From Protopterus annectens (taxonomy: Eukaryota > Chordata > Ceratodontiformes > Protopteridae): DNA of 64,000 nt. Positions 11,070 through 22,570 of this stretch are shown one piece after another; position 1 is the first letter of the stretch; each line of letters starts with the position of its first letter. The translations under genes were made by a program, and so were the position numbers. Below the pieces are notes generated by a model. It worked only from the letters and a program-made list of their open reading frames with translations. It made no database searches and was not told the origin of the DNA. Location: the NCBI RefSeq assembly GCF_019279795.1, contig NC_056737.1, positions 41,931,972-41,995,971 on the forward strand. The letters run 5' to 3'.

Positions 11070-12030
11070 ATGCTTAGGGTTCTGCAGGAGGCCAGGAAAC
11101 CCAATACTAGGAAATCCTAGATGACAGAGGTTTTCTGTCTGGTGTCTTTCACATAACCAAGATCCACTCTTGATGGATGTTCTTTGGTACTTATTTGTGT
11201 GAATTGTTCAATGCTGGGTTGGCATATTCCTCTGTTAAGTCATGCTTCTCAGCTATTTCTGCTTGTCTGCCTTATCTTCCTCTAGCTTCTAGGTTTGAGA
11301 CAAAATTTCTTAATGGCGTCCTTTAATCAAACCCACAAAGCCATTTTCTTCTCCCTGGGATCTTAATTTTGTTTTGGAGAAGTTGAATGTGGCTCCTTTT
11401 GAGTCTGCGGCTTTAGCTTCCTTCCATGTTAATTGCTCTTGTAAGACTGTTTTTTGTTGGCCCTTATTTCATCCAGATTGGGAGTCTGAGCTTCAAGTCC
11501 TTGTGGCTTCCTTTTTTTATTTATTTTTTTTTTTCATAAGGACAGAGTATCCTTGCGTGCTAATCCTTTTATGCACAGGGTGGTGAATGAGTCATCACTT
11601 AACCATTGTATTAATTTACCTACTTTTTCCCTTTTTTGCGCACTCCTAGCAGGAAGGTACCACACTGATTTTATTTGCATATGACTAAGGCAATCAGGAA
11701 ATCTGCTCTTTTTTTCTTTTCATCCCAGGTCTTTGGGGATGGCTGTTTCCAAGCAGACAATTTCTCCTTGGATTTCTAAAGCTAGTTCTTTTGTTTTTCA
11801 TGGTAAGACTGTTCCTGTCTCTGTTAAGGCTCATTCTACTAGGACTGTGACGTATTGTGGTGCGTTTTTCAAAGGGTTGAACACTTAACTCCATTCTTGA
11901 GGCAGTTACCTTGATTACTGTGCATACTTTCACCAAATACTAAAAATTGGATGAAATTTCCAGAGCTAGAGTTGCCTTTGCTAGGGGCATTCTTCGTGGT
12001 TTTCTAGAGTGCTCAGGTCCTTCATCCTCC
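11070..12030 (+). pseudogene. DIRS C tyrosine recombinase remnant
   Basis: Fragments: LQEARKPNTRKS near 11085, a DLNFVLEKL-like block near 11360, GMAVSKQTISPWISKASSFV near 11740, KAHSTRTVTYCGAFFKG near 11840 (His-x-x-Arg), then a block equivalent to LEAATW..VHTFxKHY with the tyrosine region degraded. Many stops. Confidence 0.65.
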
Positions 12031-12071
12031 TAACTTTTTTTTCTTCCTGAGCTCTATCCCTTATGCTAAGA

Positions 12072-12154
12072 ATACTGCAACAGTAGAACAGAAGGACAGA
12101 GTATAGTTTTGTAAATTCTTACCATACTGATGTCCTCTTCACTGTTGCAGTATT
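12072..12154 (+). repeat. DIRS C internal complementary region
   Basis: Contains ACTGCAACAGTAGAACAGAA complementary to the left end, then a GTATAGTTTTGTAAATTCTT-like block and a TGATGTCC..ACTGTTGCAGT block complementary to the right end. The ICR thus survives although most coding sequence is gone. Confidence 0.7.
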
Positions 12155-12459
12155 GAGTCCTCTCTCCTATTCCCTGGACCTTTTCGTCTTCTGGATGTTC
12201 TGTTAACCACTCTTATTTTCCTTGGGCTGGCGTTCCTGCTGAGGCATTCATTTCTGAGGATGGTATGTACAGCCATAGCTTTTATGCCCTACATACGTGA
12301 GGAGAATGTGAGACATATGGCATACCTTGGGTAGTAATAGGCTTTGGTATACTGGCCGGACATCAGACTGCCCAAGGTGGGAAATCCCTTTATGTTAAGA
12401 AATACTGCAACAGTGAGTAGGACTTCTATTGTTATGGTAAGATTTTACACAACTGTACT

Positions 12460-13560
12460 GTCTGAGAACACCTTAAGAAATTTACTAATCTGTCTGGTGT
12501 TTCCTTTCGCTGTCTGGCCTTGCAAAGGTTTAAGGTACAACAGTTTTTGGTATACCAAAATGTGGAGCCAGGTGATGTACATCCTTTTTTTGTGATGCGT
12601 TCTGAATTGTTTTGATTTTTTGCTTCTCCTTTTATTGTTTAGTGACTTGGTGATGTGAATAAGGTCCAGCCTCTTTGAAAGGAGTGAAGGTTACAGGACT
12701 TAAGAATTCAACACCAGAAGCTTTTTCTGGCTGCCAGCTACACACTTCGTTTTTTTCTCTTTGCCACACCTTTGATCTCATGTCAAGGAGCAGCCAGAGA
12801 TTGTGCATTTTGGGATTTGGGCTTTCTTGATGTGTGAAATTTGTTGGCTTTATTTTCCAACTGTTTTGATAACCTTAGATTGGCTTTCATCAACGTTAAG
12901 GTCACTTTGCTCTGATTTTCCCACTGTTCAAAGTTTGTTTTTTGCTGTTCCCCTTCTTGCCCTGCATTAAGCAGTATGTGCCCGTAGTAATTTTGTTTAA
13001 CTTTCTTTGATACACTATTTGTAAATTACTAGGCTTTTCACAGTATTATCACAGTATTATTTCACAGTATTATTATTAGAGTCCTTAGTATTGAATGCGA
13101 GGTTCCCATTTAAGGCCTTTTTTAGCTAGCTGCATATTGTGCAGTTCATTTGTCTGGGTGTCACCCTTTTTGGTAATTTGAATTTTGGCTGCAAGATATT
13201 CATGTTTTTTGCAGTAATAACTCTTGTCAGATTTCTTGCTGTGGAAGCCCTTGAATGCCAGAGACACTTTCTACATTCTTAATGGACCGGTGCTGTTTTT
13301 CCAGTTTTCTTGCCTTTTGAAGCTAGCTCTGTAGACAGCTTTTGTCATCGGTTGATCCAAAGTCAGAATTTGAACTGTGATCAAGATATATGTACCCCAT
13401 TTGGGGAACAGTTTTTCTTTCTAAATTCTGTCTGGTTTAGATGCCCATTACAAAGACCAGTGCTGTGGTAAACAAATCCCTCATTGAGACTCCTAAACTG
13501 TCCTTTTTTTTTTTTGTTTGTTTTTTTGTTTGCTTGGGCCTGAGGCAGGAAGTACACGTA
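12460..13560 (+). other. No identifiable gene
   Basis: AT-rich sequence with no convincing exon, RNA gene or repeat. A 60-codon frame on the minus strand (13085-13267) is rich in Lys, Cys and His but does not match a zinc-finger spacing. The right part may be the lost 5' end of element M. Confidence 0.4.
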
Positions 13561-13589
13561 TTTTGTGAATTCTAAGATCATTAAATGTA

Positions 13590-14555
13590 GGGATGAATCC
13601 CTAGAAATACTGAAAAAACGGAGAGAGCTTCAGGGGGCCATGCTCATTATGTCCACCCTTCCCTATCACAAGTGTCCGAAGCATGTTAGGGTTGCTGACA
13701 ATGGCTAAAGTGCTCCATAAGATTGGGGGGGGGGGTTCCTTTGGAACTGTCAAGATTATCTGCATCTTAAGAGAAGGGTTAGAGAATTTCTTAGGCTTCC
13801 TGAGCACAAACTACTGGCTATTCATCTAGCTTTAGCAGTAGAGGACAATGCTGTTCTGGATTTTTCTCTGCAGCCTTCCTACTAGGAAACCAAATTATTT
13901 CTGTAGGGTTCTGGGATCCCAAAAGCACCTTTTTAAGAACTCTGTGGGGGACGCTGAGTTGGGTCTGTGTCCCAAGGGAGCAAAAGATAGTGCCTAGAAG
14001 AACCCCTTGCCAACTGAAAGAGGGTAGAACTTTAGATATATGTGGCAAGACTGTGTACACTTCAGCCACCCCGGATATGAAGGTCGTCATTTGCTAGTTT
14101 CATATAGAAGCTCTCCTGGAACAGATGGAAAACAAACTGGAAGGGATGGGGGATAGATCTCTTGCTAAGGAATTGTTAGTCGACTGCAACTCCTACTTTC
14201 CATTTGCCAGACATTCCTTGTACTATGGCTTGACATTCCTTGTACTATGGCTTTAATGCTGTACTGGCATCTAGCAGGCTGTTGCTTTTGGGCTTTTCTT
14301 AGGAGGCATGTCTGGTTAAGGGAACAGAACCTGCTTGACCACGTTAAATCCAAAATCTTGGATGCTTCTCGTAATAAGGATTTTCTGTTTGTACTCTAGG
14401 CCTAAGCAATTGTTAAGACACTAGAGGACAGGTCTAAATCTCTGCTTACTGTTTCTCTTGCAGGTTCATTCAGAACTGTCCTACAAAGCCCTGGCCCTTT
14501 CCTGCCTCCCAGCCTAAGCAAAGAGGAAGGAGGACCAGGAGAGACCGCAGATATG
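13590..14555 (+). pseudogene. DIRS M gag remnant
   Basis: Scattered but collinear blocks of DIRS gag: LREFLRLPEHKLLAIHL near 13770, an LPPAF..K block near 13860, CGKTVYTSATPDMK near 14050 (WGKKVYTSATLAM equivalent), SLAKELLVDCNS near 14165, a WLREQNLLDHVKSKILDA-like block near 14310, and a C-terminal QSPGPFLPPS..RGRRT tail near 14500. Frameshifts and stops are frequent. Confidence 0.7.
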
Positions 14556-14699
14556 GCAAGCATAGCACAAGGCTACTGGACCGCAACCACTGGCTCTCAG
14601 CAGGGCACAGTCATGTCTCTGCTGGGCCCCCACCCTCTTCCCTCCTCTAAGATTAGGAGGCAGGCTTTCCCTGTTGCTAAACAAGTGGTTGTGCATTAC

Positions 14700-14986
14700 C
14701 CAAGGCAAATAAGTCATTCATATCCTAACATCTGATTATAAACTTCAGTTTCTATTTCACAAGATATGCTGGTATCCCATCAGTTCCAAAGGGATGGTTA
14801 CTGAACCAGTTTCCAGAGAAGAAAAAGGTACAGAGTACTATTAGTGGCTTTTTCTGCCCTCATGCTAGGAGGGTACTTTTGGCTTAAAGGTTTCCAAAAT
14901 TCATTGTTAACTCTACAAAAACATATGTTCATACTAAACCCTCGTTTTTGTATGGATGTCCTAGATCTAAAAGATGTGTACTTCCA
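14700..14986 (+). pseudogene. DIRS M reverse transcriptase, 5' part (before LINE insertion)
   Basis: CMDVLDLKDVYFQH near 14955 equals the WLVTLDLKEAYLHV block of the RT. The frame is then cut by the LINE at 14987, and RT sequence resumes at 16928 with YFHIPIEKFHRRC. The two halves fit together across the duplicated TACTTCCA. Confidence 0.7.
14979..14986 (+). repeat. Target site duplication (left), TACTTCCA
   Basis: TACTTCCA here and again at 16928-16935 flank the LINE exactly where the host RT frame breaks and resumes. Confidence 0.75.
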
Positions 14987-16927
14987 GCATCATCAGCTCC
15001 CTTTTTCTCATTTTTTTTTCTATATGGGGTTGGGGTATTGTGTTAACTGTCGCCAACTTTCTCATCTGTGCCACACTACTGCCTTCTTCAGCACTCTTGC
15101 TGGATTGTCAGATTCTTTCACACAATCCATCCACCTCTTTGCCGGATGTCCTTGCTGCCTCTTACCTTCTTCCGGTCTGTCCCAAATCTTCCTCACCGGA
15201 TTGCCTTCTGCTTTTCTACACGTGTGCAGAAATCATCTGTTCTCTGATCTTTTCTGCAGTCGGAGCTACTTTGGCTTCTGCTCTTGTGTCCTCATTTCTT
15301 CTGTCCCACAGTGTGCATCCTACCACTTTTCTCAGGCCCTTCATTTCCATCACCTCTAGCTTCTTCAACTGTTCTGCCTTTACTACCCAGGTTTCTGTAC
15401 CATATAGTAGTACTGGTCGCACCACTATCTTATACACCCTGCTTTTCAGCTTCTTTGGCATTCTTTTGTCATAGACTAGACCTGATGCTCTATGCCAGTT
15501 GGCTGCAGCCCCTCTGATTCTAGCTTTGGCCTCTTCATTCAGACTATCCTTCTCCTCAACCACCCCTCCAAGATTCTTGAAGCTGTTTACGTGTTCTATC
15601 TTCCCTTCTGTGTCTATTTTCAGCTTCTTCTGATTTCCCCAATTTGCTGCCATTACCACTCTTATCTGTGTTTAGTTTCACCCCATGTGCCTTCAGATTT
15701 GCATTCCATTCTCCTATCCTTTGCTGAAGTTCTAGCTCAGTCTGCCTGTACTGCTACATCATCTGCATACAGCAGCTATGTTGATCTGTCCCCTCCAACC
15801 TGTTTGCTAATGTAGTCCATCACCAGTGTGAACAGCAGTGGGCTCAGAGCTGAACCCTGATGTACACCCACTCCCACTGGGTTCCCATCTGTGAGGGAAC
15901 CCATCTGTGAGGCCGAACACTGTTCGTACTGAGTCTCTGGGTCCTTGTACATAGCCTGCATTAATTCTACCAATGATTCCAAGACTTCAAATCATCGTAG
16001 TACTGCCCAGATTAGCTGTCTTGGCACCTTGTCGTATGCTTTCTCCAAGTCTAGGAATGCCCAGTTGGAATCTGTCCTCATTTCTAGCTTCTTAAGCATC
16101 TGTCCCAATGCAAACATTGTGTCAGTTGTGCTGCATCCTGTTCTGAATCCGAACTCCAACTTCTCTGCATATCCGTTTATCAATCATTCTCTCCAGAACT
16201 TTCATGCAGTGTGGTAAGAGTTTGATCCCTCTATACTGCCCACAGTTGTGTGTTGTCCCCTTTGTTTTGTACACTGGCACAAGTATGCTTATTCTCCAGT
16301 CATCTAGGATATGCCTTTCTCTCCACACTGCTATTAGTACCCTCAGGAGCCATTTCTGCCAATCTCACCCAACATCTTTCTCATAACTGCTGTGGCCTCA
16401 TCTGAGCCTGCTGCTTTCCCTGACTTCATCTTCCTTAGTGCTGTTCTTACTTCTTATTCTAAGGTGGGCTCCTCTCCTTCTCTAATTGTAGGCTGTTTTC
16501 TGGGGCAGTACAGCTTCTGTGGGATTGTCTTCCTTCAGAAACTGCTGGAAATACTCCTTCCATCTGCCTTTGATGTCCTGTGGGCTGGTAAGCAGGTTGT
16601 TGCTGGCATCCCTTATAAAGGGCGTCTGACTATCTTCTTTCTTTGTTTTTGCCTTGCAACCTGATATTGTTTGTGCCCCTTACTGAGTCACTTTCTAGAA
16701 GTTGGAGAGTGCCTCTGATGCCCTCTTCTTTGCTATTGTGACTTCTTTCTTAGCCAACCAGTAGTCCTTCTTAGCCTGTTTTTCTTTTCCATCTCCCATG
16801 TCTTGCTGCACTCCTTTCTTTCTTTTGATGATTTCCTGGACTTCTGCATTCCACCACCATCTTTCCTTATGTACCTTATTTCCATACCTGGCTCTGCCAC
16901 ACATTTTCTGTAGTCCTAACACATGCC
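14987..16927 (-). mobile_element. 5'-truncated RTE-like LINE inserted in DIRS M
   Basis: About 1.94 kb on the minus strand. It contains the linker and most of a reverse transcriptase but no endonuclease, so it is 5' truncated as expected from target-primed reverse transcription. A short A-rich run on the minus strand near 15011-15020 lies close to the 3' end. Flanking TACTTCCA copies mark the target duplication. Confidence 0.82.
15216..16922 (-). pseudogene. RTE-like LINE reverse transcriptase, broken
   Basis: On the minus strand from 16922 down: ERWWWNAEVQEIIKRKKG linker, ILVPVYKTKGTTHNCGQYRG (RT motif 0/1), EFGFRTGCSTTDTMFALGQM, DLEKAYDKVPRQLIW (RT-A), GVHQGSALSPLLFTLVMDYI (RT-B), then FKNLGGVVEEKDSLNEEAKA and LYGTETWVVKAEQLKKLEVM near the C-terminus. 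The last motif type is typical of RTE-like non-LTR elements. The A(Y)xDD block lies in a broken stretch between 15776 and 15660. At least four frame breaks. Confidence 0.83.
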
Positions 16928-16935
16928 TACTTCCA
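16928..16935 (+). repeat. Target site duplication (right), TACTTCCA
   Basis: Second copy of the 8-bp duplication flanking the LINE. Sequence to its right continues the interrupted DIRS M RT. Confidence 0.75.
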
Positions 16936-17559
16936 TATTCCCATTGAAAAATTTCACAGGAGGTGCCTTCACATTAGAACAGATAGGAAAGTATTCTGTT
17001 ATGTGCTGTGCTTTTGGTCGGTCTCCTGCTGCAGTCTTTACAAAGCGTCTGGATGCAGTAATTCATTTCTACAGGATGAACAGTATTCATATTTACTCTG
17101 CTGGAATAAATCTGTCATCCAGGTAAATCAGTAAAAACAGTAAAGCTCACTATCTTATCAGAGACTGCATCTCAAGCCTGATCATCAGTGTCTCAAAAAA
17201 AAGTCATCTCTCACCTTGTCGTTTTTTTTTAGGAGCCATCCTGGACACTCAAAAGGAGATGACCTGCTTTTCACAAGAGAAGGCAGCCTTAACGCAGTAA
17301 TTCCAGTCTGTACATATCCATGACTGACTGATCCTTAGTGCCCAAAAGTAATGCTTCTCCCATGCCTGAAAAAGGAAATTCTATCTGTGGATTGAAACCT
17401 GCATTCTAAGCTTCACCTTCCAGGTCTTACCAAAAAGTCATGTCTCTGACACAGCATGGGATACTTCAGCAGCTTTCAAGTTCAGGACCTTTGTGAATCT
17501 CCTATCCTTCAAACCTATGTCAGTTGGAAGGAAATTATTGCATTCAGAAAACTGTGGAA

Positions 17560-17582
17560 AACACACACACACACACACACAC
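17560..17582 (+). repeat. (CA)n microsatellite
   Basis: Eleven consecutive CA-type dinucleotides inside the decayed RNase H region of element M. Similar short CA runs after poly-C occur near 18230 and 19975. Confidence 0.9.
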
Positions 17583-17799
17583 TGGACAGTACCATACAGG
17601 GACTTGCATACCCACTGTCCTTTCTGCTTAGAAGTGAAACCTTGTCAATTGTGTTTACTCAAGACAATGTAATTCCGTTTGTCCTTGTTGAATACTTTTT
17701 TGGAGGCCTAGCATCTTAAAATGCTTGGCCTACCTTAAGATGGTGAATTCACCTTCCTCAGGCATACTACTACAGCAGAAACTGTCAACTCTTTCTGAC

Positions 17800-19650
17800 T
17801 CCAGTGTACTTGCTGAGGTTTCAGAACCCATGGTACGTCCAGTTCATTCTCACATGCTCTCTACATAGATGCTGTCAAGAGGCCAGTATGGCATCTGAGG
17901 GTATTAGGATTGAGGAGTCTGCAGGTAAAACTGAGCCACTTGTCTCAGAGGGTACAGACTGCATTCCCCAGATACTAGTTGGGGAGGAGATCCCAGGTAA
18001 ACTTATTGAGGTACATCAGAGGTTGGAACCACCACCATGTGGGTCTATATTAGATCACCGAACGCTTAAAAATGCGAACAGTGATTAATCGACCCTATGT
18101 AAGTGAGCTTACAATTTCGAACTGTCAGAACAGCAAATTTTTTCCCTCCCCCCAGGGAAAAAATCGCTATTCCAACAAAAAAAAAGAAAAACACTTTAAA
18201 CATTACATTAAGTGGGGAGCTTCACCCCCCCCCCCCACACACACACACCCCTACTTTAAATATACCAACTCAGAGACTGCACTACAGTGCCGAAAACGGC
18301 AAAGTAATGAAGTGGCCAAGTGAATTCTTCCCAGGGAAAGAATTTGCTTAAGTGCCGATTTTTTTGCTGTTTCAGGCTTTTCAGTTCGACCAAGATTCAT
18401 TCGAAATAATGCGTCTTCGGCCTTCTAATAAGGAACCCACCATGTTAAGCATAGGGTCTGCTTGAACTAAAGAAGCAACGCACACAAACTTAACATGCAA
18501 CTCCCCAACCCCCTTTGTAGGGAGAAGGAATGGATAGACTTCTCGAGGATTATAGCCATTACGGCCCTAAAGTGTAGCCATCCTTTTCTTCCCAGTCCAG
18601 CAACCCTTAAAAGATGGCTGTGAATTAATCTCCTCCTGAAGATGAGGAGGCTTCTGTTTCCGATAATTTCTTGGCTTATTAATCTTAAATAATCTCCCGA
18701 CTCCCCCCATTCAGTGGGTGCAGATGCCCTTTCTTCCATGGGAGAGTCTGAAGAAACTTCTTTTTAGATTACATTAAATGTGATGCAACATTTTGAGTGG
18801 TAATCCAGGCAGATTAGAGCTTCAGAAAAGATACTATAACCTCTTGGAAATGGGGACCCCCCTCCTCCCTTGAGGCCTTCTTGCATACCTTTCAAGGCAC
18901 CTCTGCTGCCACTGACTGACTTATCGCCTCCTGCTCCTAAAAGGCCAGACAGATTTTATAAAGTCCGTGCTGGCATTAAATTCTTGTTTTAAAAATCCTG
19001 TGCCAGACCCCTCTGCAGTACTCTTCTAATCTACTACCTAATGCTGTTGTCTTCCCTTCAGACAAGGTTAGTCGAGCTATGGATAGTTGGGGGGCAATAA
19101 ATTGCCAAATACAATGACCAAGTGTTTGATATCCATCCTTAATTTCTTGAGGTAGTGATGGACCCAAAAGAGGCTAATTCTAAATGACAAATGTCATTTT
19201 ACTTAATCAGGCTACACAATTAGCCAGACACTGCATTAGATGTAGTTATGCTGTAGCGGCCTCGTTTGGAGCAGCTGCCACTGGATCTGTCCTAAACCCA
19301 TGCCTGAGGACTTGAAAGCTAAAATTATCAAGTTCCCTTTAAGCAAAAAAACTCGTGTTTGGACCTCGGGCAGCTAGTCCTTTTCAAAACCCTTCAAGAA
19401 TGGAGAAAAAGCCTGAAGGGATTGTAGACCGCTTCTGTTAACCTCCTGCACCTAGGTACCAGAGGAATTGCCCAACTCTCCCACCTCTTTCGTTAGAAGA
19501 GGTCTTGGGCACAGCTAGAAACGCAGGAAAGCTCCCAGAAAGAGATTTCTAGAGAAACCACAGAGAGTCATCTTTTGAGAAGCCTTACTTTGGAGACTAG
19601 GAGTGTATCACAGCCATCAAGACCCATCCACTGTTAAAGGCTCACCTAGT
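17800..19650 (+). pseudogene. DIRS N gag remnant
   Basis: LPPLTDLSPPAPKRPDRFYK near 18930 is the LPPAPVKPDRYYR block. AMDSWGAINCQ near 19080 is RALDRWGKK..ALNCQ with a deletion. ARHCIRC then AASFGAAATGSVL near 19240 is the LQCGFDALEASCRAAVTGSV block. The 5' part up to 18400 is only loosely gag-like (acidic, Glu-rich). No long frame is left. Confidence 0.6.
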
Positions 19651-19659
19651 CTATCTCAA

Positions 19660-20990
19660 CTTGGGAAAAGATTACCACAGACCAGTGGGTGATTTTAGTT
19701 ATAAGAAAGTGTGGGTGCTTTTAGTTACAAGAAAGTGTGCAGTGTCCTGAATGGAAACCCTCCTCTGAATGGCATGCCACCCCCTCCTCAGTCAGCTGTA
19801 CCTGCTTCCACTCATTCTATAGGAATTGTAGGCACAATTGAACCAGTACCCAAGGATTTGGTGGGAAAATGTTTTTACTCCAAACTTTTCATAGTACCAA
19901 GGAAAGAAGGGCAGTGAATGCAATTATAAATCTGTCTCTCTCCCCTGTCTCCCTCTCCCCCCCCCCCCTTGCGCGCACACACACACACACGGTTCTCAAT
20001 CAGTTAGAAATCCTCCCTTTAGCCAACTCTGAACTTGGTTTCCTGAGCTGCAGACTGGACACCATAAAGGTACAGGCCTACTTGCCACAGGAGAAAGTGC
20101 AGAGCCATGCAGACTACTTTCACAACCTGACCTCCTGCAGCCAATACTCTGCATGAGAAATACTAAGGGCTTTAAGATTCATGAAAGCCACTGTTCCAAT
20201 GCTCCCTGTAGCCAGACTGCATATGAGGAAAATCCGGTGGCACCTGAAAGCAGTTTGGTATCCACACACTCACCTTGTAGACTCCATAATCCCAGTATTA
20301 ACCTTGTCTTAGGAGTGAGTTCCTATGGTGGAGGGACCAGGTGATGCTCAACCCAGGACCCCTCCCCCTTTGATTCCAGTTCAAGAAGTGCACACAGATG
20401 CCTTGGACAAGGCATGGGGGGAGCCTTTTCAAGGACACACCAGGTTCAATGCCGGTGGTAACCAAAACTACTAAAGGAATACATTAACATAAAGGAGACA
20501 AGGGCCTTCATCCAAGAGAACTCTTATCTTGTGTCTGGCGGCCTGGTAACCTAGGAGTGTTGATGTGGTACATAAACGAGGAGAAACAGTCTTGCCAACT
20601 GTGCAGATTAGCACAGACCACCTGAGTGCCACACAGAAAAAAGTGTATTTAGTAGCTGCATACATTTAATCATAGAACAGTGTGTTGGTAGATGTACTAA
20701 GGACCTTGGAGGATCCTTGTAAGTGGACCCTCAACAGACAAGTCTTCCTAGATGTATTCTCCACCATTGGGGGGGGCATCTCAGTCCTCTTTGCTTCAGA
20801 GGCCAACAAACAAACTCCCCTTCTTTTGCACCAAAGACCCTTGCCCTTCAGCCTGGAGAAAATATGCTTTCAGTGGACACTTGAGATTCCTCTACACCTA
20901 GCCCTCCCCTACCTCTCATCCTAAGGGTGGTTCTGAAAGCTCAAAGGAAAAAACAAAACTCTTGCTAGTGTTCCCTTTTTGACCAAGTTA
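19660..20990 (+). pseudogene. DIRS N RT and RNase H/MT remnant
   Basis: IGTIEPVPKDLVGKCFYSKL then FIVPRKEGQ near 19830-19917 is the RT block ending FYSRLFLVPRKE. Further blocks: CRLDTIKVQAYLPQEKVQ near 20060 and VARLHMRKIRWHLKAVW near 20210. DPCKWTLNRQVFLDVF near 20715 matches HEWMLHPDIFL. There is no YLDD; the palm region appears deleted. Confidence 0.65.
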
Positions 20991-20994
20991 ACAT

Positions 20995-21870
20995 GTTTGA
21001 AAGAACCCAGGAGACCCACCAAGTGAAAGTCCTATATGGCCAAATTGAAGATTTGGTGTCACATGAATGAACAGGACCCCAACATATCACAGCTACCTTC
21101 CATACTGTATTACCTGTGTGAGCTCATGCCTATGGGTTTGGCCTACTCCTCCATCAAAGCCCACCTGTCAGACACCTATGTGCCTTCCCACTCAATCCTC
21201 ATGTTTGGACCTGAAGTAAAGTTATTCCTTAAAGGAGTGCTATATTTTTGACTGCCAAGGAACCCATAATTTCTTCTTGGGATCTCAACTTTGTGCTGGA
21301 AGAACTTTGCCTTTTGAACCATCAGTCTCGGCAAACCTCAAATTCTGCACCTAGAAAATTATTCTACATCTGGCTATTACTTCAGCTAGAAGTGCCTCTG
21401 AGGTTCAGGCTGTCATGGCCATCCTGGCCTTTATTTTTCACAAGGACAGGGTGACCTTGAGAGCTAACCCTTTATTCTTGTGAATGAACCACCTTAACCA
21501 GGCTATAAATCTCCCTGCATTCTTTCCCAACCCACAAAGTAGGGGAAAAGATTGCTACATGCTCTAGATGTTCAGCGTCAGTTAAGGTTCTATCTAAACA
21601 AAACCAAATTAGAAAATTTGACCAACTGTTTGTCTCCTGTGTGCACTCAAAATTGGGACAACCAGTGTCTAAAACTATAGCAAACTGGATCTCTTAAGGC
21701 CATCTTTTGTCTACATAGTAAGTCTTTGCCCTCATGCTAATTCTATCAGGGCAGTAGCATCATCTGAGGCCTTCTAGGATGCCAGGACCATACTAGAAGC
21801 TGCCACCCGATCCTCTGTTCACATCTTTAATAAACACTACAAATTGATGCTAAAGGTCTAGGGCTGCCTT
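20995..21870 (+). pseudogene. DIRS N tyrosine recombinase remnant
   Basis: KEPRRPTK near 21010, LMPMGLAYSSIKAHLSDTYV near 21125-21180, WDLNFVLEELCLLNHQ near 21275, LHALDVQRQLRFYLNKTK near 21560, PHANSIRAVASSEAF near 21740 (the HSTRA block), and ILEAATRSSVHIFNKHYKL near 21800, which keeps the nucleophilic tyrosine. Multiple stops. Confidence 0.68.
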
Positions 21871-21949
21871 CACTAGATCCTCTTGGACAGCTCTTATAGA
21901 ATTGTACTTACAAGCAGGACTTCAGGCTTTCAAACATCCCTGAGTGGGA

Positions 21950-22271
21950 GAATCTCTCCAGCCAACTGGGATAGCCAGGGTTCATGTAAGTTTTGTCTCA
22001 GCATTCCCTCTTGATGTGCAAGAATACAGTGCATCTTGTCTGTCTGGTGTAAAAGTCCCACAGTAGTGTTTCTTCTCCTTTTGACTTCTTCCTCTAGTTC
22101 TGTTGGATCCCACCACAGTGTCCTGGAAATTGGTCACATAAAGTTGAGGCAGCTATTCAGGTAATCTCTGTAGCTTTGCAGCAGATCTAGTCTCAAAGGC
22201 CCCCTTCTGGTTTTAGGTTGTGGAGGCTTGTCAGAAGTTCAGAAATTTTGAGCTCCCCAGCTGCTTCACTG
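21950..22271 (+). other. Short stretch without a gene
   Basis: No frame or repeat recognised between the end of N and the left end of D. It may be the remaining 3' non-coding part of N. Confidence 0.4.
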
Positions 22272-22450
22272 ATGTGTCCTTCAAGGATGCAACTGCAGTC
22301 CTGACATATGGGTTGTCCTGCCTCAGGCAGCCCTTCGGTCGGCCGGATTCCAAAGTCTGGGTCCGGCGTCGGCTGATGTCGCCCTTTCCCCGACGTCAGT
22401 GCGCCTGGGGTATAAAAACGCCAGCCGATGCCATCTTCAGTCTTTCTTGC
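22272..22450 (+). repeat. DIRS D left ITR with promoter-like TATA box
   Basis: Inverted partner at 27611-27790. It contains CCCGACGTCAGTG and, 15 bases on, TATAAAA at 22411-22417, a typical core-promoter arrangement for transcription into gag. The GCCCTTTCC variant is shared with its own right ITR rather than with other copies. Confidence 0.9.
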
Positions 22451-22570
22451 CGCGTGGCGCTCTAAGCAGAAGCAGTTCGCAAGTGCCGGTCGACCACCTC
22501 CTGTGTTTTCAGCTACTGAAGTCTTCAAAAAGCTAAGTACCCCATTGGGGACGTTTTCTTGCCTCAGCCG

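Larger units (their letters stand above)
10017..12459 (+). mobile_element. DIRS element C, third ITR type, internally deleted
   Basis: About 2.44 kb. The left end ATGTCCTATTCTACTGTTGC and the region to about 10290 pair with an inverted right end at about 12240-12459, including the shared CTGCCCAAGGTGGG-type block. Inside, the first codons of gag join directly to the end of RNase H, so most of gag and all RT are missing. It is highly decayed and its ITR sequence differs from families 1 and 2. Confidence 0.8.
16928..17720 (+). pseudogene. DIRS M RT and RNase H, 3' part
   Basis: SPAAVFTKRLDAVIHFYRMN..IHIY near 17050 equals APRVFTKCLASVIAHCRLQGIQIY. The YLDD site is lost (YSAGINLS). FLGAILDTQKEMTCFSQEK near 17240 equals FLGATLDT..QMAFLTKEK. 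An RNase H-like VFTQDNVIPFVLVEYFFGG near 17680 equals IKTDNTTVMWYINKQGG. Strongly decayed, with many stops. Confidence 0.65.
17760..21950 (+). mobile_element. DIRS element N, ancient remnant
   Basis: Collinear gag, RT, RNase H/MT-like and YR fragments in standard order over about 4.2 kb, but no ITR or ICR that I could identify. It is among the most decayed copies here. The left limit against element M is approximate. Confidence 0.65.

Noticed and set aside
13085..13267. Minus-strand 60-codon frame rich in Lys, Cys and His, resembling a zinc finger
   Set aside because: Cys and His spacing does not fit C2H2 repeats, and no continuation is found on either side.
15216..17126. Plus-strand frames of up to 171 codons over the RTE-like LINE
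   Set aside because: They are antisense shadows of the minus-strand reverse transcriptase, which has clear motifs.
18220..18252. Poly-C plus CA run as a functional element
   Set aside because: Simple-sequence DNA without further context; similar runs occur at 17560 and 19960.
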